Assembly (NCBI RefSeq): GCF_900109365.1
Contig: NZ_FNZR01000001.1
Coordinates: 1 to 64,000, forward strand
Length of the DNA stretch: 64,000 nucleotides
Source: Parapedobacter koreensis
GTDB taxonomy: Bacteria > Bacteroidota > Bacteroidia > Sphingobacteriales > Sphingobacteriaceae
Direction of reading: 5' to 3'
The notes beneath the pieces were generated by a model. It was not told where the DNA came from, did not search any database, and saw only the letters and a program-made list of their open reading frames with translations. The position numbers and the translations under genes are program-made. How positions within the stretch are numbered: the first letter of the stretch is position 1; each line of letters opens with the position of its first letter. This document shows, piece after piece, positions 25,822 to 33,057 of the stretch.

Positions 25822-26019
25822 ATGGCAAAGTATTCGAAAAAAGCAGGCGAGAAAGTTGAGCAGGCTTTGCATGAAAAGAAAGAAGGAACGCTGAAAAGCG
25901 GCAGCGGGAAGAAAGTGACCTCCAAGAAACAGGCCATTGCCATCGGGCTATCGGAAGCCCGGAAAGAGGGTGCTAAAGTCCCCAAAAAGAAAAAGGAGAC
26001 TGCTGCGAAAAAGAGCTAG
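25822..26019 (+). CDS. DUF6496-type small basic protein
   Basis: A 65-residue lysine-rich protein: MAKYSKKAGEKVEQALHEKK with the core SKKQAIAIGLSEARKEGAKV. The AIAIGLSEAR motif is the hallmark of small DUF6496 proteins common in Bacteroidota and Proteobacteria. The charge suggests nucleic-acid association; the function is not established. It is a single gene, preceded by Rpn debris and followed at about 125 bases by a TetR gene. Confidence 0.75.
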   Translation: MAKYSKKAGEKVEQALHEKKEGTLKSGSGKKVTSKKQAIAIGLSEARKEGAKVPKKKKETAAKKS

Positions 26020-26144
26020 GATCAAGGATGATTCAGGTCCGTTCACGGGAACTCACTGGATAAAGCTCCGGCAACGGATCGGGTTGCACGTGGAATACCC
26101 GCCGATTTTTCGTTTCTTTGCAAACAGACCGAGCGGTATCTTCT

Positions 26145-26735
26145 ATGAAAAAGGCAGCAGCGACCCGATTGATGATCCTGGAGAAAGCTTTCGAGCTGAT
26201 TTACATCAAGAGCTACCAAACGACAAGTGTAGACGAGATCATTGCGACGACGAAAGTGACAAAGGGAGCATTTTATTACCATTTCAAAACCAAGGATGAA
26301 ATGGGACTTGCCATCTTGCACGAAATCCTGAAGCCTGCACTCGCCAACAGCTTTATCCAACCCTTGCAGCTCCAAGCCAATCCGGTAGTTGCTATATACG
26401 ATCTCATGCACGGGCTTCTGATGGAAAATGAATTCCTGAAAGTGGAGTACGGCTGCCCGGCTGCCAATTTCACCCATGAGATGACTCCCTGGAACGCGGA
26501 TTTCCGAAAGGTACTGGACGAAATCACCCGGGAATGGGAAACGGCCATGGCTACAGCCCTGGAAAACGGGAAGGAAAAGGGATTCATCCGGAAGGACGTC
26601 AATAGCAAACAGGTCACACTATTCGTCATGTCGGGCTACTGGGGAATCCGGAATTTCGGGAAACTTGAAAACAGCAAATCCATCTATTTACCTTACTTAC
26701 AGGAGCTTAAAAACTACCTACATAGTTTATCTTAA
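26145..26735 (+). CDS. TetR/AcrR-family transcriptional regulator
   Basis: A 196-residue repressor. The N-terminal helix-turn-helix reads TTSVDEIIATTKVTKGAFYY followed by HFKTKDEM, the diagnostic TetR motif. The rest is a helical ligand-binding domain with a CPAAN segment (residues 101-105). An in-frame TTG at 26118 would add nine residues, but the ATG at 26145 fits the family's start. A TetR-type operator overlaps the promoter of the next gene at 26747-26770, so it very likely represses the two downstream membrane-protein genes. The ligand is unknown. Confidence 0.88.
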   Translation: MKKAAATRLMILEKAFELIYIKSYQTTSVDEIIATTKVTKGAFYYHFKTKDEMGLAILHEILKPALANSFIQPLQLQANPVVAIYDLMHGLLMENEFLKVEYGCPAANFTHEMTPWNADFRKVLDEITREWETAMATALENGKEKGFIRKDVNSKQVTLFVMSGYWGIRNFGKLENSKSIYLPYLQELKNYLHSLS

Positions 26736-26746
26736 TTTTTCCCTTT

Positions 26747-26783
26747 AAAACATACCGATTAGTATGTTTTTAGATTACCTTTG
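26747..26783 (+). promoter_or_regulatory. TetR-type operator and -7 promoter element
   Basis: AAAACATAC and GTATGTTTT form a perfect inverted repeat separated by 6 bases (26747-26770). It closely resembles known TetR-family operators. TACCTTTG at 26776-26783 is a TAnnTTTG -7 element, 27 bases before the ATG of the next gene, so the operator covers the region where polymerase must bind. Confidence 0.75.
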
Positions 26784-26809
26784 GCGCAGAAAAATCATCA
26801 CCGCGTCAT

Positions 26810-27274
26810 ATGTATCCGACATTATTGCTACTGCATTCGTTTGCCCGCTGGGCGGTCTTGATCCTGATCGTGTATTCCATTTACCGGGCAGCGGCTGGCT
26901 TGATTAGTAACCGACCGTTCGCTAAAACCGACAATGCCTTCCGTCATTGGACGGCGACGGCGGCACACATCCAGTTGATGATCGGCATGCTGCTTTACAC
27001 GCAAAGCCCGCTCGTGTCGTCTTTTTGGCACCACTACCGAACCGCCTTTCACGATTTGAACCTGACATTCTACGGTTTAATCCACTCCGCCCTTATGCTG
27101 GCCGCCATTGTCCTGTTGACCATCGGCTCGGCCATGGCAAAACGGAAACCCACCGACGTAGAGAAATTCCGTACCATGTTAGTCTGGTTCTCCGTCGCGC
27201 TACTTATCATTTTCATTGCTATTCCCTGGCCATTTTCGCCCCTGTCGGGCAGGCCCTATCTTCGAACATTTTAA
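26810..27274 (+). CDS. Small integral membrane protein
   Basis: A 154-residue protein with four predicted membrane segments (residues about 10-32, 50-67, 86-106 and 121-140). A conserved-looking HxxxxH pattern (HIQLMIGM, FWHHYRTAFHD) gives some resemblance to cytochrome b561-like membrane proteins, but not enough to claim heme binding. It is the first gene after the TetR operator and is followed after 2 bases by the DUF3817 gene, so the two are co-transcribed. Function unknown. Confidence 0.7.
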   Translation: MYPTLLLLHSFARWAVLILIVYSIYRAAAGLISNRPFAKTDNAFRHWTATAAHIQLMIGMLLYTQSPLVSSFWHHYRTAFHDLNLTFYGLIHSALMLAAIVLLTIGSAMAKRKPTDVEKFRTMLVWFSVALLIIFIAIPWPFSPLSGRPYLRTF

Positions 27275-27276
27275 TC

Positions 27277-27615
27277 ATGAAAACGTTTTTTACCACCACC
27301 ATCGGACGGCTAAGGCTCTGTGCCTTCATAGAGGGCTTATCCCTGCTTGTCCTCGTTTTTATCGCCGTGCCGCTGAAATACGGATTTGACCAGCCTGCGT
27401 TGGTCAAAACCATCGGTCCAATCCATGGCGCACTGTTCCTGCTATTTGTATTTAGTGCGCTGCGAGTCGGCGTGGAACAGCGATGGAAATTCAGGGAAAC
27501 CACGTGGAAGGTGCTCTTAGCTTGTTTCATTCCATTCGGCACCTTTTATATTGATTATACCCTGCTCCGTAAGCTGCATGCCAGGGAACAACAGAGTGGT
27601 AAAACACCCAATTAG
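27277..27615 (+). CDS. DUF3817 family membrane protein
   Basis: A 112-residue protein with three membrane segments, starting MKTFFTTTIGRLRLCAFIEG and containing FIEGLSLLVLVFIAVPLKY and GPIHGALFLLFV. These match DUF3817 (YdzA-like) proteins. The ATG at 27277 begins 2 bases after the preceding gene's stop, in the same operon under TetR control. DUF3817 proteins have no established function. Confidence 0.82.
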   Translation: MKTFFTTTIGRLRLCAFIEGLSLLVLVFIAVPLKYGFDQPALVKTIGPIHGALFLLFVFSALRVGVEQRWKFRETTWKVLLACFIPFGTFYIDYTLLRKLHAREQQSGKTPN

Positions 27616-27770
27616 GGGTGTATGCGCAATCAAGTTACCTATATTCTTCCATTCTTGGGTGGATAAAGTTCATGATGAATTTACGGAAATGGTGAGCGCC
27701 CGAAAACATTGTCTGGCCCTATCTTGTTGTAAACCTGTCAAAAGTTTCGAAATAAAAATAGAAGAAGGCT

Positions 27771-27893
27771 ATGAACAAATTATTCAGGGCATTGATTGCA
27801 GGATGGGGAGCGAGAAAACTCGGGTTGGGGTGCATCGGAACCATCATCGTATTCATTATACTTTACTACCTGTTGGGTTATGTATTCAGATAA
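27771..27893 (+). CDS. Small 40-residue membrane protein
   Basis: Starts at ATG 27771: MNKLFRALIAGWGARKLGLG followed by CIGTIIVFIILYYLLGYVFR and TAA. One clear membrane helix of about 18 residues follows a basic amphipathic N-terminus with GWGARKLG. The sequence AGAAGG upstream is a plausible ribosome-binding site. The GWGAxKLGxGC pattern resembles small proteins I recall from other Sphingobacteria. It is too short to be called by most length cut-offs. Function unknown. Confidence 0.6.
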   Translation: MNKLFRALIAGWGARKLGLGCIGTIIVFIILYYLLGYVFR

Positions 27894-27990
27894 CAGTACA
27901 TTCGCTATGATGAGTAAAGCCTTATTATTGTAACAGAAAGGCGTAACATAACCTATCAATCAATTTTTAGGCCTTTCAAAAAATATTTTT

Positions 27991-29013
27991 TTAACGCCAG
28001 CCCAGTCCGGGTGCAACATGCTCCAGAATAGCGGAGAGCACGTGTACATTGTAATCAACACCTAACGTATTGGGTATCGTCAACAGCAGGGTATCCGCTT
28101 CCTGGATGGCTTCGTCCTGGGCCAGTTCCTTGATGAGTTGATCCGGCTCAGCAGCATAACTTCTTCCAAAAATGGCGCGTTTATCCTGTTCAATAAATCC
28201 GATTTTATCTACCCTACCCGTCTCCTGACCAAAGAAATAGTGGTCTTGCTCGGTGACTAACGCAAAAATAGACCGACTCACCGAAACCCTTGGCTCGCGC
28301 TGGTGCCCTGCTTTTTTCCACGCTTCTTTGTACAGCCTGATCTGTTCTGCTTGCTGTACATGGAAAGGCTTACCGCTTTCGTCGTATTTCAGGGTGGAGC
28401 TCTGCAGGTACATGCCGTTTTCGGCGGCCCAGACCGCTGTTGCATTGGAAGCAGCTCCCCACCAAATACGTTCGCGCAGCCCTTCGGAGTGTGGCTCCAA
28501 CCGTAACAGGCCCGGTGGATTCGGAAACATAGGGTACGGGTTTGGCTGGGCAAATCCGACGCCTTGTAGCTTATCCAAAAACTCCAACGCTTTGCGGCGT
28601 CCCATATTGGCATCGGTTTCTCCTTCTCCTGGTTCGTAACCGAAATAGCGCCAGCCATCGATTACTTGCTCTGGCGAACCTCTACTGATGCCCAGCTGTA
28701 ATCGCCCCTCCGAAATTAAATCAGCTGCTCCGGCATCTTCCACCATATACAGTGGATTTTCATAACGCATATCAATGACAGCGGTTCCGATCTCTATTTG
28801 GCTTGTTTTGGCACCAACAGCCGAAAGCAAGGGAAATGGCGAGGCTAACTGGGCCGCAAAATGATGCACCCGAAAATACGCCCCATCCAAACCAATTTCT
28901 TCAGCGGCAACAGCCAAATCGATGGACTGAAGCAACGTATCACTTGCTGTACGGGTTTTATAAGCCGGATGATTGGACCAATGTCCGAACGATAAAAATC
29001 CTATTTTCTTCAT
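27991..29013 (-). CDS. LLM-class flavin-dependent oxidoreductase (luciferase-like)
   Basis: A 340-residue TIM-barrel flavoprotein: MKKIGFLSFGHWSNHP start, FRVHHFAAQLASPFPLL, then IEIGTAVIDMRYENPLYMVE and GRLQLGISRGSPEQ. The conserved features are those of bacterial luciferase-like monooxygenases using FMNH2 from a partner reductase. The ATG at 29013 was used; a 15-residue upstream extension (29058) would run through the promoter and operator. The gene is transcribed alone on the minus strand. A Fur-box-like palindrome overlaps its promoter, suggesting metal or stress control. Substrate unknown. Confidence 0.85.
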   Translation of the reverse strand: MKKIGFLSFGHWSNHPAYKTRTASDTLLQSIDLAVAAEEIGLDGAYFRVHHFAAQLASPFPLLSAVGAKTSQIEIGTAVIDMRYENPLYMVEDAGAADLISEGRLQLGISRGSPEQVIDGWRYFGYEPGEGETDANMGRRKALEFLDKLQGVGFAQPNPYPMFPNPPGLLRLEPHSEGLRERIWWGAASNATAVWAAENGMYLQSSTLKYDESGKPFHVQQAEQIRLYKEAWKKAGHQREPRVSVSRSIFALVTEQDHYFFGQETGRVDKIGFIEQDKRAIFGRSYAAEPDQLIKELAQDEAIQEADTLLLTIPNTLGVDYNVHVLSAILEHVAPGLGWR

Positions 29014-29023
29014 AAATCGTTTA

Positions 29024-29046
29024 CAAAGGTAATGATTATCATTAAA
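29024..29046 (-). promoter_or_regulatory. Fur-box-like operator overlapping a -7 element
   Basis: TAATGATTATCATTA at 29030-29044 is a 15-base palindrome, part of a 19-base stretch (29028-29046) matching the Fur consensus at 16 of 19 positions. Read on the minus strand, TACCTTTG (29031-29024) is a TAnnTTTG -7 element 11 bases before the oxidoreductase ATG; the palindrome overlaps it. Fur or Zur binding would block transcription. Confidence 0.5.
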
Positions 29047-29081
29047 GGCACACGTCAATGACGTCAGGCACTTTCAATCCC

Positions 29082-29527
29082 TTACCAAAGTATTTCGCCG
29101 TTTTCCGGGTTATATTCGTCACTGAAAAATTTTCCACTGGGGCCATCAGCCCCAATTGTGGCATATTTAACCACTCGCTTTGCGGCTTCTTCGGCAGTTC
29201 CAGTCCCATTATGATTGTTAAAATCTGTGGAGGTGAAACCCGGATCAACCGCATTAATCTTAAAGGACGTACCACACAACTCATATGCTAAAACGATGGT
29301 ATACATGTTTAATGCTCATGGGCGGCTTTTATGGAAAATTCGTCGGTTACATCCAGTTGAACAGCTTCCACTTTGGTCAACCCATCGGACTTAAGTTTCT
29401 CAACCGCTTTCAAACCATTTTCAAGGTTTCTGCTTCCAAGAAAAACAAAGTATCCCCGTTTCAACAACGCCCGGGCTACTTCAAACCCAATGCTGTTATT
29501 GGCACCTGTAATTAATGCTGATTTCAT
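29082..29527 (-). pseudogene. Short-chain dehydrogenase/reductase with central deletion
   Basis: The N-terminal part MKSALITGANNSIGFEVARA has the TGxxxxIG cofactor-binding motif, ending SIKAAHEH and a stop. Three bases further the C-terminal part reads MYTIVLAYELCGTSFKINAV then DPGFTSTDFNNHNGTGTAEE. The missing middle, roughly 100 residues, includes the NNAG strand and the catalytic S-Y-K residues. It thus cannot be an active enzyme. The two halves look like the same SDR family, so a deletion is the simplest reading. Confidence 0.8.
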
Positions 29528-29603
29528 ATCTTTATTAGTTATTTGCTATTGCAAAGTTCGCGTACGCCGCTATGAAACCACTGAACATTTGTTAAAAGAG
29601 CAT

Positions 29604-29755
29604 TCACCGTATATTTCTCCGTATCCTACTTAGGGATTGAGGGGCTATTCCCAAATATGACGCTATGTAGGACAAAGGAATCCGGTTTGCCAGATTTGGA
29701 TATTTTTTCATGAATTCCAGGTAACGGGTTGTAGCACCCTGTGAGACCAAGGGAC
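29604..29755 (-). pseudogene. Crp/Fnr-family regulator C-terminal remnant
   Basis: The frame reads [20 protein letters not shown] then [20 protein letters not shown] and SRIRRNIR, the C-terminal helix-turn-helix of Bacteroidota Crp/Fnr-type regulators. The whole cyclic-nucleotide-binding-like domain is gone: upstream the sequence joins the end of another truncated gene at about 29755. Located on the same strand as the SDR remnant, which it probably once regulated. Confidence 0.7.
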
Positions 29756-30282
29756 TAATTCTTTCCAGTTTCTAAGCAAGATTTCTTCCCCTGTGCATAC
29801 ACGGCGATGATGTGGTTTACGGTCCGCGCGTCCTGACGCCAAGCGGCTGCAAACCATTCTGCGAGGTCGTCATTCACGTAACGCTGATAAGCACCCGAAG
29901 GCATGAGGTGATTTTCAACCAATTGCTGCAGCACCGCTTCACGCCGAGCGAGCTCAGCCAGCCGCATGGCCACACTATCTATTTCTGCGGACGTAAACGG
30001 CATGGCAGCAGCATAACACGCTGCACTATCGCCACAGGCAGTCAATGACTCGGCTAACCGTTGCCGCTTTGCCTGTCCGAGTCCAGCCAAAACGGCATCC
30101 GATTCGATGACTTTCCTCACTAATTGATCTGCTTCAATCAAGGTAAGTAAGTAAACGTTTTTAGCTTGTGTAAAGGATGTGCCGGCAATAAGCCGGTAAT
30201 CTTCCCGAGGCTGGCCTTGTACGCCGATTGTCAACCAGTTAGCCAAAAAAAGAAGGGGTAGAACGGGTATGAATCGTTTCAT
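29755..30282 (-). CDS. Exported protein, apparently a C-terminally truncated YdcF/DUF218-type protein
   Basis: A 175-residue protein with a signal peptide ([20 protein letters not shown]). Mature residues include NYR-like [20 protein letters not shown] and [20 protein letters not shown] and [20 protein letters not shown]. From memory these resemble the N-terminal helical part of Bacteroidota YdcF-family proteins, whose C-terminal DUF218 domain would follow after [11 protein letters not shown]; here it stops at KSCLETGKN. The loss coincides with the junction to the Crp/Fnr remnant, supporting truncation. Family assignment is tentative; whether the stub is expressed is unknown. Confidence 0.5.
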   Translation of the reverse strand: MKRFIPVLPLLFLANWLTIGVQGQPREDYRLIAGTSFTQAKNVYLLTLIEADQLVRKVIESDAVLAGLGQAKRQRLAESLTACGDSAACYAAAMPFTSAEIDSVAMRLAELARREAVLQQLVENHLMPSGAYQRYVNDDLAEWFAAAWRQDARTVNHIIAVYAQGKKSCLETGKN

Positions 30283-30456
30283 ACTTCAAAGCAAAGAACG
30301 GCGTATTAAACCAGAATTAAACGGGCATTAAATCTTAACGTGAATAAAGGCTTCATCCACTTTGATGACCTTTTTCTTTTCATTTCGATTTAACAGTAAA
30401 AGCCGTGCAATCGGTCTGCCGGTAAAACTTGAATAGTCGCTTAAAACAATTGAACA

Positions 30457-31644
30457 ATGAAAAAAATGTATGTTGGAAAATGGCTCGTAATTAATCTTGT
30501 AGTATTTGCGCTGACGGCTGCTTGTTCGAAAGATACGGATGAACCGCAGCCAGAACCACCTGAACTGACACAAGAGGATATCAGCGGAATCGACGAACGG
30601 ATGGAAAATTTCATCACCGACCATGGTTTTCCGGGAGCATCCTTGGCGGTCAGCAAGGACGGCCAACTGGTATACCGCAAAGGCTACGGCCAGGCAGATG
30701 TGGAGAGCGGGGAGGAAGTAACCGCCGACTCGCGATTTCGCGTGGCCAGCGTGAGTAAGCTGTTTACTTCGGTGGCGGTAATGCAACTGATTCAGGATGG
30801 TAGATTGGCCATGGACCAAAAAGTGTTCGGACCGGATGGGATACTGGCTACCGACTATGGTACACAACCGTATAAGCCCTATATCACGGATATCACCTTG
30901 AGTGATCTGTTACACCACACGATTGGTGGCTGGGGCCAGGATAATGACCCTGCTTTTTTCGATCGCAGCCTGGACGCCGATGGTGTAATCAATTGGACCG
31001 TCGACAATCTGCCGCTCGCCAATGCGCCTGGCAGTGCTTTTGCGTATAGCAATTTCGGCTATATGCTGCTGGCCAGCGTCATCGAAAAGACCAGTGGCAA
31101 GCCGTATGCACAGTATGTGCAGGAAGAAATCCTGAATGAAGTGGGTGCAACGCAAACGGCCATCGCTAGTACTTCATTGGCCGGTAGGCTGGAACAGGAG
31201 GTGAAGTACTACGGCCAAGGTGGCGACGTCAACTTTGTGTATGACTACACCCAGTTTGCCCGGGCAGCCGGCGCGTTCGGCTGGCTGAGTACACCGACGG
31301 ACCTGCTCCGCTTTGCGACAGCGGTGGATGGCGCAGGTACGCGGCCGGACATCCTAACCCAAGCGACCATTGAAACGATGACCACGGTGACGCCGGCAAG
31401 CAAGGGATTTGGATTCGACTTCGGGTGTGGCTGGGTCGTGCAGGGCGATGAATGGTTTTGGTGGGGAAGCCTGCCCGGCACGTTTGCCATCTTATATCGC
31501 AACGGCAATGGCATTTGTATTGCCGCAGCGGCAAACGGGCGTCGGCAACCGACGCCTGAAAACGGATTGTATGGCTTCATCAACATCATCAATTACATCG
31601 CGTTCGAGGAAACTATTCCCTGGCAGGATATCGATCAATTCTGA
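30457..31644 (+). CDS. Serine hydrolase lipoprotein, beta-lactamase/PBP-like family
   Basis: A 395-residue lipoprotein (VVFALTAACSKD) with SxxK motif SVSK (residues 98-101) after FRVA and second motif YSNFG near residue 206. In place of the usual HxG third motif it reads WWGSLPGTF, a divergence that may alter specificity toward esterase or peptidase activity. Mature length fits PF00144 without the C-terminal lipocalin extension seen in the enzyme at 7937. It is attached to a membrane by its N-terminal cysteine. The ECF sigma gene lies 88 bases downstream, but is probably a separate unit. Confidence 0.85.
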   Translation: MKKMYVGKWLVINLVVFALTAACSKDTDEPQPEPPELTQEDISGIDERMENFITDHGFPGASLAVSKDGQLVYRKGYGQADVESGEEVTADSRFRVASVSKLFTSVAVMQLIQDGRLAMDQKVFGPDGILATDYGTQPYKPYITDITLSDLLHHTIGGWGQDNDPAFFDRSLDADGVINWTVDNLPLANAPGSAFAYSNFGYMLLASVIEKTSGKPYAQYVQEEILNEVGATQTAIASTSLAGRLEQEVKYYGQGGDVNFVYDYTQFARAAGAFGWLSTPTDLLRFATAVDGAGTRPDILTQATIETMTTVTPASKGFGFDFGCGWVVQGDEWFWWGSLPGTFAILYRNGNGICIAAAANGRRQPTPENGLYGFINIINYIAFEETIPWQDIDQF

Positions 31645-31732
31645 TGATCCGGTGATTGATTGGTTATTTGTGCCATAAAATTTAAAGAATAGATATAATG
31701 CATTAAATTAGCCGAAAGCAATTGGCCTCCTG

Positions 31733-32299
31733 ATGGATCAATCTGATTTTCGGCAAATGAACCGCACGATAATTGAACGATTGCGGTATGATGAAACGGC
31801 GACTTTAAATGCCTTGTATGTGCAATATTACCGGACATCGGTGCACTATGTGCTGCAACATGCGGGGTCTGAAGATGATGCCAAAGATATTTACCAAGAG
31901 GCATTTCTCGCGGTGTGGCGCAATGTGCAATTGGGACGGTTTGTGCCGGCCGATGAGCAGGAATTTGGTGCTTACCTTGCGCGTGTGTGCAAAAATAAGT
32001 GGATAGACGAACTGCGACGGCGACGGAGCAGGCGCATGCCGGTAACGGACGAACAGGCGTCAGCTAGTGCGGTGCCGGACACTACCGATGAAATCGACAC
32101 CTACATTGATGCTGTGAAAAGAAACTATCGGCACTTGGGTACGCGTTGCCGGGAATTGCTCCACCGGTTTTATTTCCGGAGGCAGCGCCTCCGGAAAATA
32201 GCCGATGACTTTGGCTGGACGGAAGCGAGCGCAAAGAACAACAAATACCGGTGTCTCAAGCAATTGCGCGAACTGGTAATCAAGGAAGGAGGGAACTAA
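31733..32299 (+). CDS. ECF RNA polymerase sigma factor of the CHAT operon
   Basis: A 188-residue sigma-70 family protein. Region 2: SEDDAKDIYQEAFLAVWRNV with FGAYLARVCKNKWIDELRRR. Region 4: RQRLRKIADDFGWTEASAKN followed by NKYRCLKQLREL. Its stop overlaps the start of the next gene at TAATG, and that gene encodes a TPR-bearing membrane protein followed by a CHAT-domain protein. The three genes therefore form one translationally coupled unit. The sigma factor probably controls an envelope or stress regulon in response to the two partners. Confidence 0.88.
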   Translation: MDQSDFRQMNRTIIERLRYDETATLNALYVQYYRTSVHYVLQHAGSEDDAKDIYQEAFLAVWRNVQLGRFVPADEQEFGAYLARVCKNKWIDELRRRRSRRMPVTDEQASASAVPDTTDEIDTYIDAVKRNYRHLGTRCRELLHRFYFRRQRLRKIADDFGWTEASAKNNKYRCLKQLRELVIKEGGN

Positions 32300-33054
32300 T
32301 GCCACGGAAATCATCCTATGAACTGCCCGAGAATGAACTGGGCTACATCGTCCGGTACTTACAAAACGAACTGGAGAAAGCGGACCGCGAACGCTTTGAA
32401 GCACGACTTGCGTTGGAGCCGGACCTACACCTGAAAGTGGAGGAGGTAAATGCATTGCTAACGGGCGTCAGGGAGGTACACCTTGCAGCGCAGCTCGATA
32501 GCTTCCATCGGGCGGTGGACGTGCAACAGCCGTCAGGCCATGTGCCGCGTAAGGTCGTCCCGCTTTACCGCAAGTGGTGGGTAGCGGCGGCAATGGTAGT
32601 AGCGGTCTTTGGCGTTTGGTGGGTACTGTCTTCCACGCCTGCTCCTGATCGTTTGTACAGCACGTACTTTGTGCCTGATGCTGGACTACCCGTAGCAATG
32701 AGCAGTGCGGGGGATACCAGCCGCTATCTATTTTATGACGGCATGATTAGCTACCAAGAGGGAAACTATACCGAGGCGTTGACAAAATGGGCATCGGTAA
32801 CCGGCGATATAGCCGATACGGATACGCTCCTATACTACCGGGGCATGGCGTATATGGGACTTGATGATATTGAAAAGGCGATGGAGTACCTGCTGCCTGT
32901 GGCAAATGAACGGAAATCGGCATTCGAAGAAGCGGCTACCTGGTACCTAGCGCTGTGCTACCTGAAAATGGGTGAAGTGAAGACCGTGGCTTCGCTGCTG
33001 CGGCGTATACCGGACCACGAACAGGCGCGTCAACTGCTGGAAAAGCTGGAATGA
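32299..33054 (+). CDS. Membrane-anchored TPR protein, candidate anti-sigma factor
   Basis: A 251-residue protein. The first 90 residues are cytoplasmic and charged (LGYIVRYLQNELEKADRERF), then one membrane helix (WWVAAAMVVAVFGVWWVLSS, about residues 93-112), then an exported domain with tetratricopeptide-like helices (YDGMISYQEGNYTEALTKWA, YRGMAYMGLDDIEKAMEYLL, LALCYLKMGEVKTVASLLRR). The gene starts inside the sigma factor's stop codon. The N-terminus/membrane/sensor layout suits an anti-sigma factor, with the initial helices (NELEKADRERFEARL) like those that hold ECF sigma factors. The sensor part could bind the periplasmic CHAT protein encoded next. Anti-sigma function is inferred. Confidence 0.65.
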   Translation: MPRKSSYELPENELGYIVRYLQNELEKADRERFEARLALEPDLHLKVEEVNALLTGVREVHLAAQLDSFHRAVDVQQPSGHVPRKVVPLYRKWWVAAAMVVAVFGVWWVLSSTPAPDRLYSTYFVPDAGLPVAMSSAGDTSRYLFYDGMISYQEGNYTEALTKWASVTGDIADTDTLLYYRGMAYMGLDDIEKAMEYLLPVANERKSAFEEAATWYLALCYLKMGEVKTVASLLRRIPDHEQARQLLEKLE

Positions 33055-33057
33055 ACC

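Noticed and set aside
27900-27990. GAAAGGC/GCCTTTC pairing as a terminator for the 40-residue gene
   Set aside because: The loop is about 28 bases, and only a 7-bp stem forms; too weak to call.
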